Origin: Methylocella silvestris BL2 | Lineage (GTDB): Bacteria > Pseudomonadota > Alphaproteobacteria > Rhizobiales > Beijerinckiaceae | Direction: 5' to 3' | NCBI RefSeq assembly: GCF_000021745.1 | Contig: NC_011666.1 | Span: 1,054,001 to 1,118,000 of the forward strand | Length of the DNA stretch: 64,000 nucleotides | In this document: piece after piece, positions 16,848-25,465 of the stretch | Layout: each line of letters begins with the position of its first letter | Numbering within the stretch: the stretch's first letter is position 1 | The notes under the pieces: generated by a model | What the model was told of the DNA's origin: nothing | What the model saw: the letters and a program-made list of their open reading frames with translations, nothing else | Databases searched by the model: none | Made by a program: the position numbers and the translations under genes

Positions 16848-17552
16848 TCAATCCTGTTGCAGCAAGCTTTCGACAAAGGCGCCGATCGCCTGCGTCGACC
16901 GAACCGCGCGGCTGCGTTCAGCCGTTACGATCGCCGTAAGCTCCCTGAAAGTGCTCTGCAGATCGCTATTGACCAGAACATAGTCATATTGCGTCCAGCG
17001 GCGGATTTCGTTGCGCGCGTTCTCCAGCCTTTTGGCGATGACGTCGGGCGGATCTTCCGCGCGGCGCTCGAGCCGGGCGCGCAGTTCCTTCATCGACGGC
17101 GGCAGGATGAAAATGGTGACGACGTCGGCGCCGGTCTTTTGGCGCACCTGTTGCGCACCCTGATAATCGATATCGAACAAGACGTCGCGGCCCTCGGCGA
17201 GCACTTTGTCGACGGGCTCGCGCGGCGTTCCGTAACAATTGCCATGCACTTCCGCCCATTCGAGCAATTCGCCGCCATCGCGCATCGCTTCGAATTTCTT
17301 GCGGGAAATGAAGCTGTAGTGAATGCCGTCAACCTCGCTTGAGCGGCGCAGCCGCGTCGTCACCGAGATCGACAGGGTGAGATCGAGCTCCTTCGTCTGC
17401 AGCAGCATGCGCGTCAGCGTGGTCTTGCCGGCGCCGGAGGGGGAGGACAAGATCAGCATGAAGCCGCGCCGCCGCGCGCCGTCCTGCAGCGTCTCGGCGA
17501 GCGCGACGTCTCCCGGGGCCGCGTCCCCTACGCGCTGCGCGTCTTCCGGCAT
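16848..17552 (-). CDS. gmk: Guanylate kinase
   Basis: Phosphorylates GMP to GDP. 234 residues from the ATG at 17552. The P-loop SSPSGAGKTT is at ~36-45, the GMP site follows (RSSEVDGIHYSF, EWAEVHGNCYGT), and DIDYQGAQQVR and the lid region (LERRAEDPPDVI) are present. The N-terminus is ~30 residues longer than E. coli Gmk, ending in RRGFML as in many alphaproteobacteria; an ATG at 17567 is also possible. The start overlaps the yicC stop, so both are one transcript of the pdxJ-acpS-lepB-rnc-era-yicC-gmk series. Confidence 0.95.
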   Translation of the reverse strand: MPEDAQRVGDAAPGDVALAETLQDGARRRGFMLILSSPSGAGKTTLTRMLLQTKELDLTLSISVTTRLRRSSEVDGIHYSFISRKKFEAMRDGGELLEWAEVHGNCYGTPREPVDKVLAEGRDVLFDIDYQGAQQVRQKTGADVVTIFILPPSMKELRARLERRAEDPPDVIAKRLENARNEIRRWTQYDYVLVNSDLQSTFRELTAIVTAERSRAVRSTQAIGAFVESLLQQD

Positions 17553-17556
17553 AAGG

Positions 17557-18441
17557 CTACTCGACATTCTGGACCTGCTCGCGAAACTGCTCGATTTCGA
17601 TGCGCAATTCCATGCCAATCGCGGTGAGCGCCGCATCGTTCGATTTGGCGCTGAGCGTATTGGCTTCGCGCGACATTTCCTGCGCCAGGAAATCGAGCTT
17701 GCGCCCGATCGGGCCGCCGGCGGCGATCAAGGCGCCCGCGGCGGCGGCATGAGTCGTGAGCCGATCGAGCTCCTCGCGAATGTCCCCTTTGGCGGCGAGG
17801 ATCGCCGCCTCCTGATGCAGCCTGTTTAGATCGAGACTCGTATTCTCGCAAAGCGCTTCCACCGCCTGCCGCAGCCGCGCGCTGATCGCCGCGGGCTGGC
17901 GCCCGGGACAGGCGTCCGCCTCTCGCGTCAGCAGCGCGATCCGCGCCAGCCGGGCCTCCAGCGTCTTTCCGAGCGCCGCGCCCTCCGCGCGACGCATCGC
18001 AACCAGCGCGTCGAGCGCGTCGTCGAGATTTTTGAGCGCGCCAGCGCGGGCCTCATTGAGGGCGGCTTCGGTTTCAAGGGCGTCGACGGTCTCGACGACG
18101 CCGCGCAGCGCGAGCAGCCCGTCGAGCCTTGCCGGCGCGACGCCGGCCGGCAGGTCGAGCCCTTGCACCGCAGCGAGGAGCTTGCCGAGCAGATCCTGAT
18201 TGATGCGGATCTCGGGGCTTTCCGCCTCGCGCTTTACGGATAAAGTCGCGTAGACGGTGCCGCGATGGAGCTTTTCGCCGAGGCGGCGGCGCGCGTCAGG
18301 CTCGATCGGGTCGAAGCCTTGCGGCAAGCGCAGGCGCAGATCGAATCCCTTGGCGTTGACCGATTTCAATTCGAAGGCCCAGCTATAGGCGCCGGCCCCT
18401 CCCGCGATCCGGGCGAAACCGGTCATGCTGGCGATTGTCAT
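17557..18441 (-). CDS. yicC: YicC family endoribonuclease
   Basis: 294 residues. N-terminal MTIASMTGFAR and ELKSVNAKGFDLRLRLP are the YicC_N signature; the C-terminal DUF1732 region reads DIREELDRLTTH, GPIGRKLDFLAQEMSREANTLSAKSND and IELRIEIEQ-type ending. YicC proteins are now known as stress-linked RNases. The start is set at 18441, where the conserved N-terminus begins. gmk follows with overlap, the usual partner. Confidence 0.92.
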   Translation of the reverse strand: MTIASMTGFARIAGGAGAYSWAFELKSVNAKGFDLRLRLPQGFDPIEPDARRRLGEKLHRGTVYATLSVKREAESPEIRINQDLLGKLLAAVQGLDLPAGVAPARLDGLLALRGVVETVDALETEAALNEARAGALKNLDDALDALVAMRRAEGAALGKTLEARLARIALLTREADACPGRQPAAISARLRQAVEALCENTSLDLNRLHQEAAILAAKGDIREELDRLTTHAAAAGALIAAGGPIGRKLDFLAQEMSREANTLSAKSNDAALTAIGMELRIEIEQFREQVQNVE

Positions 18442-18540
18442 TTTTTGTGTTTGCGCCGGGCTCGAAGCCAAAGATGGAGGAATACATAGGCCGGGCGGAC
18501 GCCGCGCTCAAGCGCCATGGCGGCGACGGGAGAAGCGCCG

Positions 18541-19473
18541 TCACTTCGGGAAATCAAGGCCCATTTCGCGGTAACGCTCGGGATCGTCGGCCCAGTTCTC
18601 CCGAACCTTGACGAACAAAAACAGATGCGCCTTCTGCTCGATCGCCTCGGAAATCTCCTTGCGGGCGGCGGTGCCGATCGCCTTGATGGTCCGGCCGCCC
18701 TCGCCGAGCACGATTTTCTTGTGGCCGTCGCGCATGACGAAAATTGTCTGCTCGATGCGAACCGAGCCGTCGGGCATCTCGGTCCAGATATCGGTCTCGA
18801 CCGTCGACTGATAGGGCAGTTCGTCGTGCAGCCGCTCGAAGATTTTTTCGCGGGTGATTTCGGCGGCGAGCGAGCGCATCGGCGCGTCCGAAATCTGATC
18901 TTCCGGATAATGCCATGGCCCCGGCGGCATCAAAGCGGCGAGCTGGCGGCGCATGGTTTCGACGCCATAGCCGCGCAGCGCCGAAATCATGAAAGTATGA
19001 TCGAACGCCAGCCTGTCATTGAACTGCGCGGCGATGTCGAGCAGTTTTGGCGGCTCGACCGTGTCGATCTTGTTGATGACGAGAATTTTCGCCGCCCTGA
19101 CGTCGGCGAGCCGCGCCAGGATCGCCTCGACGTCTTCGTCGAGGCCCTTGCGCGCATCGACCAGCAGCGCGACGGCGTCGGCGTCGCCCGCCCCGCCCCA
19201 GGCCGAGGTGACCATCGCCCGGTCGAGCCTGCGCCTTGGCGCGAAAATGCCCGGCGTGTCGACAAAGATGATCTGCGCGTCGCCCTCGATGGCGATGCCG
19301 CGCACCTGCGCGCGCGTCGTCTGCGCCTTGCGCGAGACGATCGAAACCTTGGCGCCGACGAGCTGATTGATCAGCGTCGACTTGCCCGCGTTCGGCGCGC
19401 CGATCAGCGCGACAAAGCCGCAACGCGCCGCCTGCCCGCCGCCCCCTGCAATGTGCTTGTGGTCCTCGCTCAT
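18541..19473 (-). CDS. era: Ribosome-assembly GTPase Era
   Basis: 310 residues. G1 GAPNAGKST (25-33), G2 around KAQTTR, G3 DTPG (~72), G4 NKID (~135), G5 SALRG. The C-terminal KH domain ends KIVLGEGGRTIKAIG with the RNA-binding GxxG, followed by HLFLFVKVRENW. Era binds the 3' end of 16S rRNA during 30S maturation. The ATG overlaps the rnc stop by 4 nt (ATGA). Confidence 0.97.
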   Translation of the reverse strand: MSEDHKHIAGGGGQAARCGFVALIGAPNAGKSTLINQLVGAKVSIVSRKAQTTRAQVRGIAIEGDAQIIFVDTPGIFAPRRRLDRAMVTSAWGGAGDADAVALLVDARKGLDEDVEAILARLADVRAAKILVINKIDTVEPPKLLDIAAQFNDRLAFDHTFMISALRGYGVETMRRQLAALMPPGPWHYPEDQISDAPMRSLAAEITREKIFERLHDELPYQSTVETDIWTEMPDGSVRIEQTIFVMRDGHKKIVLGEGGRTIKAIGTAARKEISEAIEQKAHLFLFVKVRENWADDPERYREMGLDFPK

Positions 19474-20177
19474 GCCGCGCCTTTCCGGTCGCCGGGTTCG
19501 ACGATTTTTTCCCGCGTCAGAAAGGCCGCCGCCGCCGCCTGCTCCGCCAGCCGCTTGGCGAAGCCCCTCGCCTCAGCCTGCTGGAAGCCGGCGATCTCGA
19601 CGGAAATCGTGAATTCCGGCGCGTGGTCCGGCCCGGTCCGCGCGGTCTCGCGATAGGAGGGCGGCGGCAGGCCGCGCGCCTGCGCCCATTCCTGCAAAGT
19701 GGTCTTCGGATCGCGCAGGGGCCGGCGCGGCGAGCGCATGCGCGGCTCGAAGGCCTGCGTCACCACCCTTTGGGCCGGCGCGAAGCCGCCGTCCAGAAAA
19801 ACAGCGCCGATGATCGATTCGCAGACGTCGCCGAGGATCGCCCGATTGACCGACGCGTTCTGCTTTTCGCTTTCGCCGACGCGCACATAGGCCTCGACGC
19901 CCCATTCGAGCGCGACCTCGGCGCAGCTTTCCTTGCGCACGAGATCGGCGAGGCGGCGCGATAATTCGCCCTCGTCGGCGTCGGGAAAGGCGCCGTAGAG
20001 CATATTCGCGACGACGACGCCGAGAACGCGGTCGCCGAGAAACTCAAGCCGCTGATAGCTGACCCGTTTGCCCTGCGCCGCGCTGACATGGGTGAGCGCG
20101 GCCTCGATCAGGTCCGCCGCCGAGAATCGATGACCGATGCGCGCCTCAAGCGCGCTCAGATCCGGAGCCGCCGCCAT
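19470..20177 (-). CDS. rnc: Ribonuclease III
   Basis: 235 residues. The RNase III signature RLEFLGDRVL is at 43-52, with the second acidic site in ILGDVCESIIGAVFLD (~111-126). The C-terminal dsRNA-binding domain begins DPKTTLQEWAQ (~155). Processes rRNA precursors and structured mRNAs. The ATG at 20177 begins 2 nt after the lepB stop; the reading frame continues upstream into lepB and that part is discarded. Confidence 0.97.
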   Translation of the reverse strand: MAAAPDLSALEARIGHRFSAADLIEAALTHVSAAQGKRVSYQRLEFLGDRVLGVVVANMLYGAFPDADEGELSRRLADLVRKESCAEVALEWGVEAYVRVGESEKQNASVNRAILGDVCESIIGAVFLDGGFAPAQRVVTQAFEPRMRSPRRPLRDPKTTLQEWAQARGLPPPSYRETARTGPDHAPEFTISVEIAGFQQAEARGFAKRLAEQAAAAAFLTREKIVEPGDRKGAA

Positions 20178-20179
20178 CG

Positions 20180-20971
20180 CTAGTGCACGGGCTTCAACAT
20201 CCGGTCCCAACGCACGGTCCAAGGCCACTCCCAGAACGCCCATGCCGGCGCGCCCTTGCCGACGGAGAAGAAAATCAGCTCGGCGCGGCCGACAAAATTG
20301 TCAAACGGCACATAGCCGACGCCGCCCTGATCCGGCGACACGCGGCTGTCGGTCGAATTGTCGCGATTGTCGCCCATCATGAAATAATGGTCCGGCGGGA
20401 CGACGAAAGCCTGGGTATTGTCGTTGAAGCCGGTATCGCCCTGGATCTCGATGATGGTGTGTTTGACGCCGCCGGGCAGCGTCTCTTCATAGGTCGGCAC
20501 ATCCGTCTCGCGGCCGTAGAAATCTTCCGTATGGGCCTTGGCGATCGGTTCGCGCGGCACGAGCTCATCGTTGATAAAAAGCCGTCCGTCCTTCATCTGG
20601 ATCTTGTCGCCGGGAAGTCCGATCACGCGCTTGATGTAATCCGTCTGGCCGTCGCGCGGCAGTTTGAACACGGCGACGTCGCCGCGCTTTGGCGGCGAGC
20701 TAAACAACCGGCCGTGAAAGAGGTCGGGGCTGAAGGGAATCGAGTGGCGCGAATAGCCATAGGCATATTTCGAGACGAACAGATAATCGCCGATGAGAAG
20801 GGTCGGGATCATGGAGCCTGACGGAATATTGAACGGCTGGAACAGAAAAGTCCGGACGACGAGCGCGATCAGCAGGGCCTGAAGCACGACCTTGACGGTT
20901 TCGCCGATTCCGCCTTCGGCCCGGGGCTTCACCTGGGCCCCTTTTTCATTCAACCGCACTGGCTCTGTCAT
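20180..20971 (-). CDS. lepB: Signal peptidase I
   Basis: 263-residue inner-membrane protease removing Sec/Tat signal peptides. One N-terminal membrane helix (~26-45). The catalytic serine is Ser53 in PSGSMIPT and the general-base lysine Lys114 in DYIKRVIGLPGD; box E MGDNRDNSTDSR is near residue 200. The periplasmic domain faces the membrane surface. Conserved position between acpS and rnc. Confidence 0.96.
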   Translation of the reverse strand: MTEPVRLNEKGAQVKPRAEGGIGETVKVVLQALLIALVVRTFLFQPFNIPSGSMIPTLLIGDYLFVSKYAYGYSRHSIPFSPDLFHGRLFSSPPKRGDVAVFKLPRDGQTDYIKRVIGLPGDKIQMKDGRLFINDELVPREPIAKAHTEDFYGRETDVPTYEETLPGGVKHTIIEIQGDTGFNDNTQAFVVPPDHYFMMGDNRDNSTDSRVSPDQGGVGYVPFDNFVGRAELIFFSVGKGAPAWAFWEWPWTVRWDRMLKPVH

Positions 20972-21263
20972 TCAACTCGTCTCTCAAGGGGGGCTAGAGC
21001 GTTTTCAGAATTCGCGGAATTGCGAAGACGCCCTATCTGTTTGTTTCAACGCATTTTATTCTCGCAAAAATCTAGAAACTCTTGCGGAAAATGCTCTGGA
21101 AATCGGCTTGGCGTCGCGCTTGAGCAACATGTTGCGCATCGGCGCGACCCGCGCCAAAAACTCGGCCGCAAGCCGCCGCGACATTACGGCAGCCTTGTGG
21201 TGACCGCTCCTTACCATGCGTCGAAACCGCGGTACAGGGCGTCCGGCATCGGGCGCGCCCGCC
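20972..21263. other. Intergenic region between acpS and lepB
   Basis: 292 nt interrupting the otherwise tightly packed pdxJ-acpS / lepB-rnc-era block. About 100 nt of it is a long imperfect palindrome (20996-21097). No gene seen. Confidence 0.5.
20996..21097. repeat. Long imperfect palindromic element, AGAGC-bounded
   Basis: AGAGCGTTTTC (20996-21006) at one end and GAAAATGCTCT (21087-21097) at the other are inverted copies with one mismatch. Within it, a second near-inverse GAAGACGCCCT and a perfect AATTC-GCG-GAATT core lie close to the left end. The form matches short intergenic palindromes dispersed in Hyphomicrobiales genomes. Confidence 0.5.
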
Positions 21264-21701
21264 TCAAGCCTCGAACACATCCGGCGGCTGCAGCAAAGCG
21301 TCGGGGTCCTCAAGCGCCTCGATAATGACCTGCGCCTGCGCCCATGGATATTCGTCGGTGATGGAAAGATGGACGGCGGGGCGGCAGCCGAGCGGCGTCA
21401 GATTTTTGAGGCGGTTCAGCGCCCCCCCGGTCAGGCTGAAGGTCGGTTTTCCCGAAGGCAGATTGACGACGCCCATTTCGCGCCAGGCGACGCCGAAGCG
21501 CAGCCCCGTCCCCAGCGCCTTCGAGCAAGCCTCCTTGGCCGCGAAACGCTTGGCGTAGGAGGCTGCGCGCCCTGCCCGTCCGTCGGATTTCGCCCGCTCG
21601 ATCTCGGTGAAGCAGCGCTGCGTGAAGCGCTCGCCGAATCGCGCGAGCGAATCTTCGATGCGGCGGATGTCGCAGATATCGACGCCGAAGCCGATGATCA
21701 C
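21264..21701 (-). CDS. acpS: Holo-[acyl-carrier-protein] synthase AcpS
   Basis: Transfers 4'-phosphopantetheine from CoA to ACP. 145 residues beginning at a GTG (21701) that overlaps the pdxJ stop as GTGA. Motifs: [13 protein letters not shown] (metal-binding Asp) at ~4-16 and [15 protein letters not shown] (~55), the two hallmark AcpS boxes. The C-terminus is ~15 residues longer than E. coli AcpS. It is the only phosphopantetheinyl transferase in the window, but whether it also serves the peptide synthetase at 30-34 kb is unknown. Confidence 0.93.
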
Positions 21702-22477
21702 GAATGCTCTCCATGCGCCCCTTGGCGCGCTTTCGCCCGGCCGGCGGCGATTGCTTCCCGCATCGTTCTGATCGCCTCGGGCAGGCCGATGAAGATCGCC
21801 TCGCTCACGAGAAAATGACCGATGTTGAGTTCGGCGATCTGCGGCAGCGCCGATATCGTCGCTGCGGTCGCAAAATCGAGCCCATGGCCGGCGTGGCATT
21901 CGAGGCCGAGCTTTTCCGCCAGCGTGGCGGCGGCCTGGATGCGGATGAATTCCTGCGCGGCGCGCTCCTTCTCGCCGTGGGCGAGCGCGTCGCACCAGGA
22001 GCCCGTATGCAATTCGACGACAGGGGCGCCGATCGACTCCGCCGCCTCGACGGCGCTTTTGCCCGGTTCGATGAACAGCGAGACGCGCACGCCGGCCTTG
22101 CCGAGCTCCGCTGTGACCAGTTTCAGATGATCATGGCCATCGAGCACATTAAGGCCGCCCTCCGTCGTGCGTTCGCTGCGCCGCTCGGGCACGAGGCAAC
22201 AGGCATGCGGCCGCGTCGCGATGGCGATCGCTACCATCTCATTGGTCGCGGCCATCTCGAAATTGAGCGGGACGGAAATCTCCCGCTTCAGGCGCGCCAT
22301 GTCCTCGTCGCGGATGTGGCGGCGATCCTCGCGCAGATGGGCGGTTATGCCGTCGGCGCCGGCGGCGATGGCGACGAGCGCGGCGCGGACCGGATCTGGA
22401 AAGACCGCGCCGCGCGCATTGCGCAGGGTCGCGACATGGTCGACGTTGACGCCAAGGCGGGGGATTTTGTGGGACAT
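21698..22477 (-). CDS. pdxJ: Pyridoxine 5'-phosphate synthase
   Basis: Condenses 1-deoxyxylulose 5-phosphate with 3-amino-2-oxopropyl phosphate, the last step to pyridoxine 5'-phosphate. 259 residues, TIM barrel. [16 protein letters not shown] opens the protein; [27 protein letters not shown] and CHAGHGLDF are conserved active-site segments. The ATG at 22477 begins MSHKIPRLG; upstream in-frame sequence lacks family similarity. Coupled to acpS. Confidence 0.96.
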
Positions 22478-22567
22478 GGTTTTTGAACGCTCTTGCGCCG
22501 CTGCAGACGGCGAGCGCATGCGCTTATCATGAATTAGCCGCCGCGCCATCCGAAAGGGCGCCGGCGA

Positions 22568-23350
22568 TCACTCCGTCAGGACACGCGAAAAATTCTTTGC
22601 GTTTGCAAAGGCGCCGGACTGCCCCGCGTCGATCCGCGATGAGCTTATGTCGAGGCCCGTCAGGTCGGCGTCTTTGAAAATCGCGCCGCGAAAATCAGCG
22701 CCGCTGGCGTCGGCCCCGGCCAGCGACGCGCCGGTGAAATTCGCGCCATTGAATTTGGAAAACTGCAGATCGTCGCGCGACAGATTGGCGCCCGAAAAAT
22801 CCGCCCCGCTGAGATCGGCCGATTTCAGCACGGCCCGGATGAGGCCCATGGATTGGTTCTGCATGTCGGCGGAGAGATTGGCGCCGATGAATTTGGCGTT
22901 GCGCATCGTCGCTCCGGACATGTCGGCGGTGATGCGAGACCCGGACAGATCGGCGCCGTCAAAATTGGCGCCGCGCAGCTGGCTGGCGAAGAGGCCGGCG
23001 CCGCGGAGGCTCGCGCCCGCAAAATTCGCTTTCAGCGCCCAGGCCTGATCGAGCACGGCGCCATCGAGCTTGCCGCCGGAAAAATTCGTGTTGTTCATCC
23101 GCGCCGCGCGGAAATTGACGCCGGAGAGATCGAGATTCGACAGATCGAGGCCGTTGAGGCTTTTGTTGGAAAAATCCGGCCGGTCTCCGGCCGCCTTGAG
23201 CGCCGCCTCCACATCGGCGCGAGTCATTTCCGCCTTGGTGAACATGGGGCTCGCCAGATCGACCTGGCTCATCATGTCCTGCGCGCGCAACACGCCCACA
23301 GGCGTTGATGCAAGCGCCGCGATCACAACATAGCGAAGACGGACGTTCAT
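22568..23350 (-). CDS. Exported pentapeptide-repeat protein
   Basis: 260 residues. The first ~23 form a signal peptide (LRYVVIAALASTPVGVLRAQ). After a helix-like segment, residues ~58-240 are tandem A(D/N)LxX pentapeptide repeats, e.g. LDLSNLDLSGVNF, ANFDGADLSGS, ADLSGADFSGANL, which fold as a right-handed quadrilateral beta-helix. A GGGAG-type ribosome site precedes the ATG. Exported members of this family have no settled role. It sits alone between pdxJ and rightward envelope genes. Confidence 0.85.
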   Translation of the reverse strand: MNVRLRYVVIAALASTPVGVLRAQDMMSQVDLASPMFTKAEMTRADVEAALKAAGDRPDFSNKSLNGLDLSNLDLSGVNFRAARMNNTNFSGGKLDGAVLDQAWALKANFAGASLRGAGLFASQLRGANFDGADLSGSRITADMSGATMRNAKFIGANLSADMQNQSMGLIRAVLKSADLSGADFSGANLSRDDLQFSKFNGANFTGASLAGADASGADFRGAIFKDADLTGLDISSSRIDAGQSGAFANAKNFSRVLTE

Positions 23351-23615
23351 GGCGCGCTCCCTTTTTTAGCGAGCATATCACTCTTTCCATCGCCCGCGGC
23401 GGCGCTGCGACAGCCGTACGCTTAAGCTTAAGTCCTGCAAACGCCGGTCGGCTCGCAGTCACCGCAAAGACAAAGCGGATGATGCGGCGCGGCAGGAGCT
23501 AGATCTTAAGATTGCTCGCCGCAGCGATCAAACGTACAATAGAAGCGTGAAATACACCTGAAATATTTCGAAAAATATCAACAATACTTTGACACTCAGC
23601 GGGAGGGTCGAGCGC

Positions 23616-24416
23616 ATGGACAATGCCACTCCGGCGATGCGGGATTTTGCGATTACCTCTCATGGTCCGGCCGGGCCGATGAGCTGGGCGCAGCCGGCTC
23701 CCGAACTGTCGAGCGCTCCGCAGCGGCCAGGGCATTTGCGCAGAGCGATCATCACCGCCTGCTGTGTCGTGGCGGTCACCGTCAGCCTTGCTTCCGCGAT
23801 CGACCATCGGCAGGCGGCGTCTTTTTCCCGGCCGGCGGCAGCCGCGCCCGGCGAGGCTCCTCACCGTGCGAGCTTTGCCGAATTGTCGTTCGTTCCCGCG
23901 GCCGCCCCGTCGCAACGACCGCCGCTTGGGGCTGAAAACCCCGGCGCGGCCGGGCAAACGCTGGCGATCCGACACATCGCCGAGCAAAAGCCGGCGCCGG
24001 ACATCGTCGTCGCCTCCCACTCCGATCGACCGACGCTGACACGATCCATCGGCGGCGCCGAGGCGGAGATGACAAGCGCCCCGATCCGCCGCGCGCCGAC
24101 GCCGCCGGTCGGAGCGCCTATTCGCGTCGTGTTGATGGTTTCGAGCGGGGAGCAAGATTCAGAACGTGTGGCGGATGTCAGGCGCGCGCTCGGCGCGGCG
24201 GGCCTCAGCGTTGAAAGCGTGAACGTCGCCGACAGACCGATCACAAAGCCTGGGGTTGCCTATTATTTCCAGCCCGACCGCAATGCGGCGACGTCCCTGC
24301 TCGAAACGATCGCTCCGGTCATCGGCGTCTCCGATGTGCAGGCGGCAGATCTGCGGGCCGCCCGCCAAAAAGGATTTCTCCCCCCGCCGGGTTCGATCGA
24401 GATCTCGATCCCCTGA
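23616..24416 (+). CDS. Membrane-anchored protein with LytR_C-like domain
   Basis: 266 residues. A short cytoplasmic N-terminus is followed by one membrane helix (~44-63, IITACCVVAVTVSLASAI), a long Pro/Ala-rich periplasmic linker, and a folded C-terminus (~165-266) starting IRVVLMVSSGEQDSERVADVR and including GVAYYFQPDRNAA. That last part resembles the LytR C-terminal domain (short alpha/beta fold), a tentative reading. GGGAGG lies 9 nt before the ATG at 23616. It is next to a Sel1-repeat protein in the same direction. Confidence 0.7.
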   Translation: MDNATPAMRDFAITSHGPAGPMSWAQPAPELSSAPQRPGHLRRAIITACCVVAVTVSLASAIDHRQAASFSRPAAAAPGEAPHRASFAELSFVPAAAPSQRPPLGAENPGAAGQTLAIRHIAEQKPAPDIVVASHSDRPTLTRSIGGAEAEMTSAPIRRAPTPPVGAPIRVVLMVSSGEQDSERVADVRRALGAAGLSVESVNVADRPITKPGVAYYFQPDRNAATSLLETIAPVIGVSDVQAADLRAARQKGFLPPPGSIEISIP

Positions 24417-24562
24417 TCTCAAACGATAGAGACCATGCGAGAACGCATCGCCGATTTTCTTGTTACGACGGCTTCAGTCAAAAGGCGGCCCGCTTTGATG
24501 GAGCCCGCAGGCTCGACCAGTCCGCACGTTTTGGAAGAGGGCGATCGCCCAGGGACGATCAC

Positions 24563-25456
24563 GTGGCGCTGAGCTCGGCCTGCCGCGCGGCGCTTTTTGG
24601 CGGTTTGGCGCTGGCGCTCGGGGCTGTCGCTCCCGGCGCCGCCGCGCCTTCGGACAGGGCGGACGATCGTGGCGAGCCGGACCTCGGCCTTTCCGCCTTC
24701 AACAACCGCCACTACGAAGAGGCGCGGCAAATCTGGCGCGACCTCGCGGAGCGGGGCGATCCACGCGGCGCCTTCGGCCTTGGCCTCCTGAACGATCTTG
24801 GCGTCGGCGGCGCGCAAAACGCGGCCGAGACGTTGCGGTTGTTTTTGCGCGCCGCAAACGCGCAATTCGCTCCGGCGCAGTTCAACGTCGCAGTGATGTA
24901 TGATAGCGGGATCGGAGTCGCGCGTGACCCGGCGGCGGCGGCGGCTTGGTATGCGAGAGCGGCGGCGCACGAATATGGAAGGGCGCAATATAATCTGGCC
25001 CAGCTCTATCAAAACGGCGAGGGAGCGCCCCGCAACATCGCGCTCGCGAAAGTTTGGTTCGAAGCCGCCGCAGCCAACGGGCTCGACGCGGCGACAACGA
25101 AAGCTGCGGCGGCGCGAATATTCCTCTCTTCGCTCAAGCCGCCGGCGGCCGTCACGCTGACTCCCGCGATCCCCACCCCCCTCACAGCCGAGGCGATCGC
25201 GAGCGTCGGCGACAAAACCACCCTCGAATTGTGCTGGTCCGCGCCAGCGCAGCAAACGCCGGTGGAATATTATGTGCAGATCATCTCGCTTGCGAGCGCG
25301 CCCGCCGGAATCGCGTTTTCGGCCTACACGGAGCGATCGGCCCTGCTGGCGCGACTGCCGGCTGCTCCCGCGGATTATGCCTGGCGAGTCTACACGGTCG
25401 CTCCGGCAATCGGCGATTATGCGCCGAGCGCCTGGAGTTATTTCTCGGTGCGTTGA
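24563..25456 (+). CDS. Exported Sel1-repeat protein with beta-sandwich C-terminus
   Basis: 297 residues starting at a GTG with AGGGA upstream. Signal peptide ~1-28 (FGGLALALGAVAPGAAA). Residues ~40-185 hold four Sel1-like repeats (EEARQIWRDLAERGDPRGAFGLG, AQFNVAVMYDSGIG, AQYNLAQLYQNGEG). The last ~90 residues (LELCWSAPAQ ... YAWRVYTVAP) look like a fibronectin-type beta-sandwich, since they show the W and YxWRV pattern of such domains. Likely a periplasmic scaffold. Convergent with spoT, 9 nt apart. Confidence 0.75.
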   Translation: MALSSACRAALFGGLALALGAVAPGAAAPSDRADDRGEPDLGLSAFNNRHYEEARQIWRDLAERGDPRGAFGLGLLNDLGVGGAQNAAETLRLFLRAANAQFAPAQFNVAVMYDSGIGVARDPAAAAAWYARAAAHEYGRAQYNLAQLYQNGEGAPRNIALAKVWFEAAAANGLDAATTKAAAARIFLSSLKPPAAVTLTPAIPTPLTAEAIASVGDKTTLELCWSAPAQQTPVEYYVQIISLASAPAGIAFSAYTERSALLARLPAAPADYAWRVYTVAPAIGDYAPSAWSYFSVR

Positions 25457-25465
25457 AGCTGCGCC

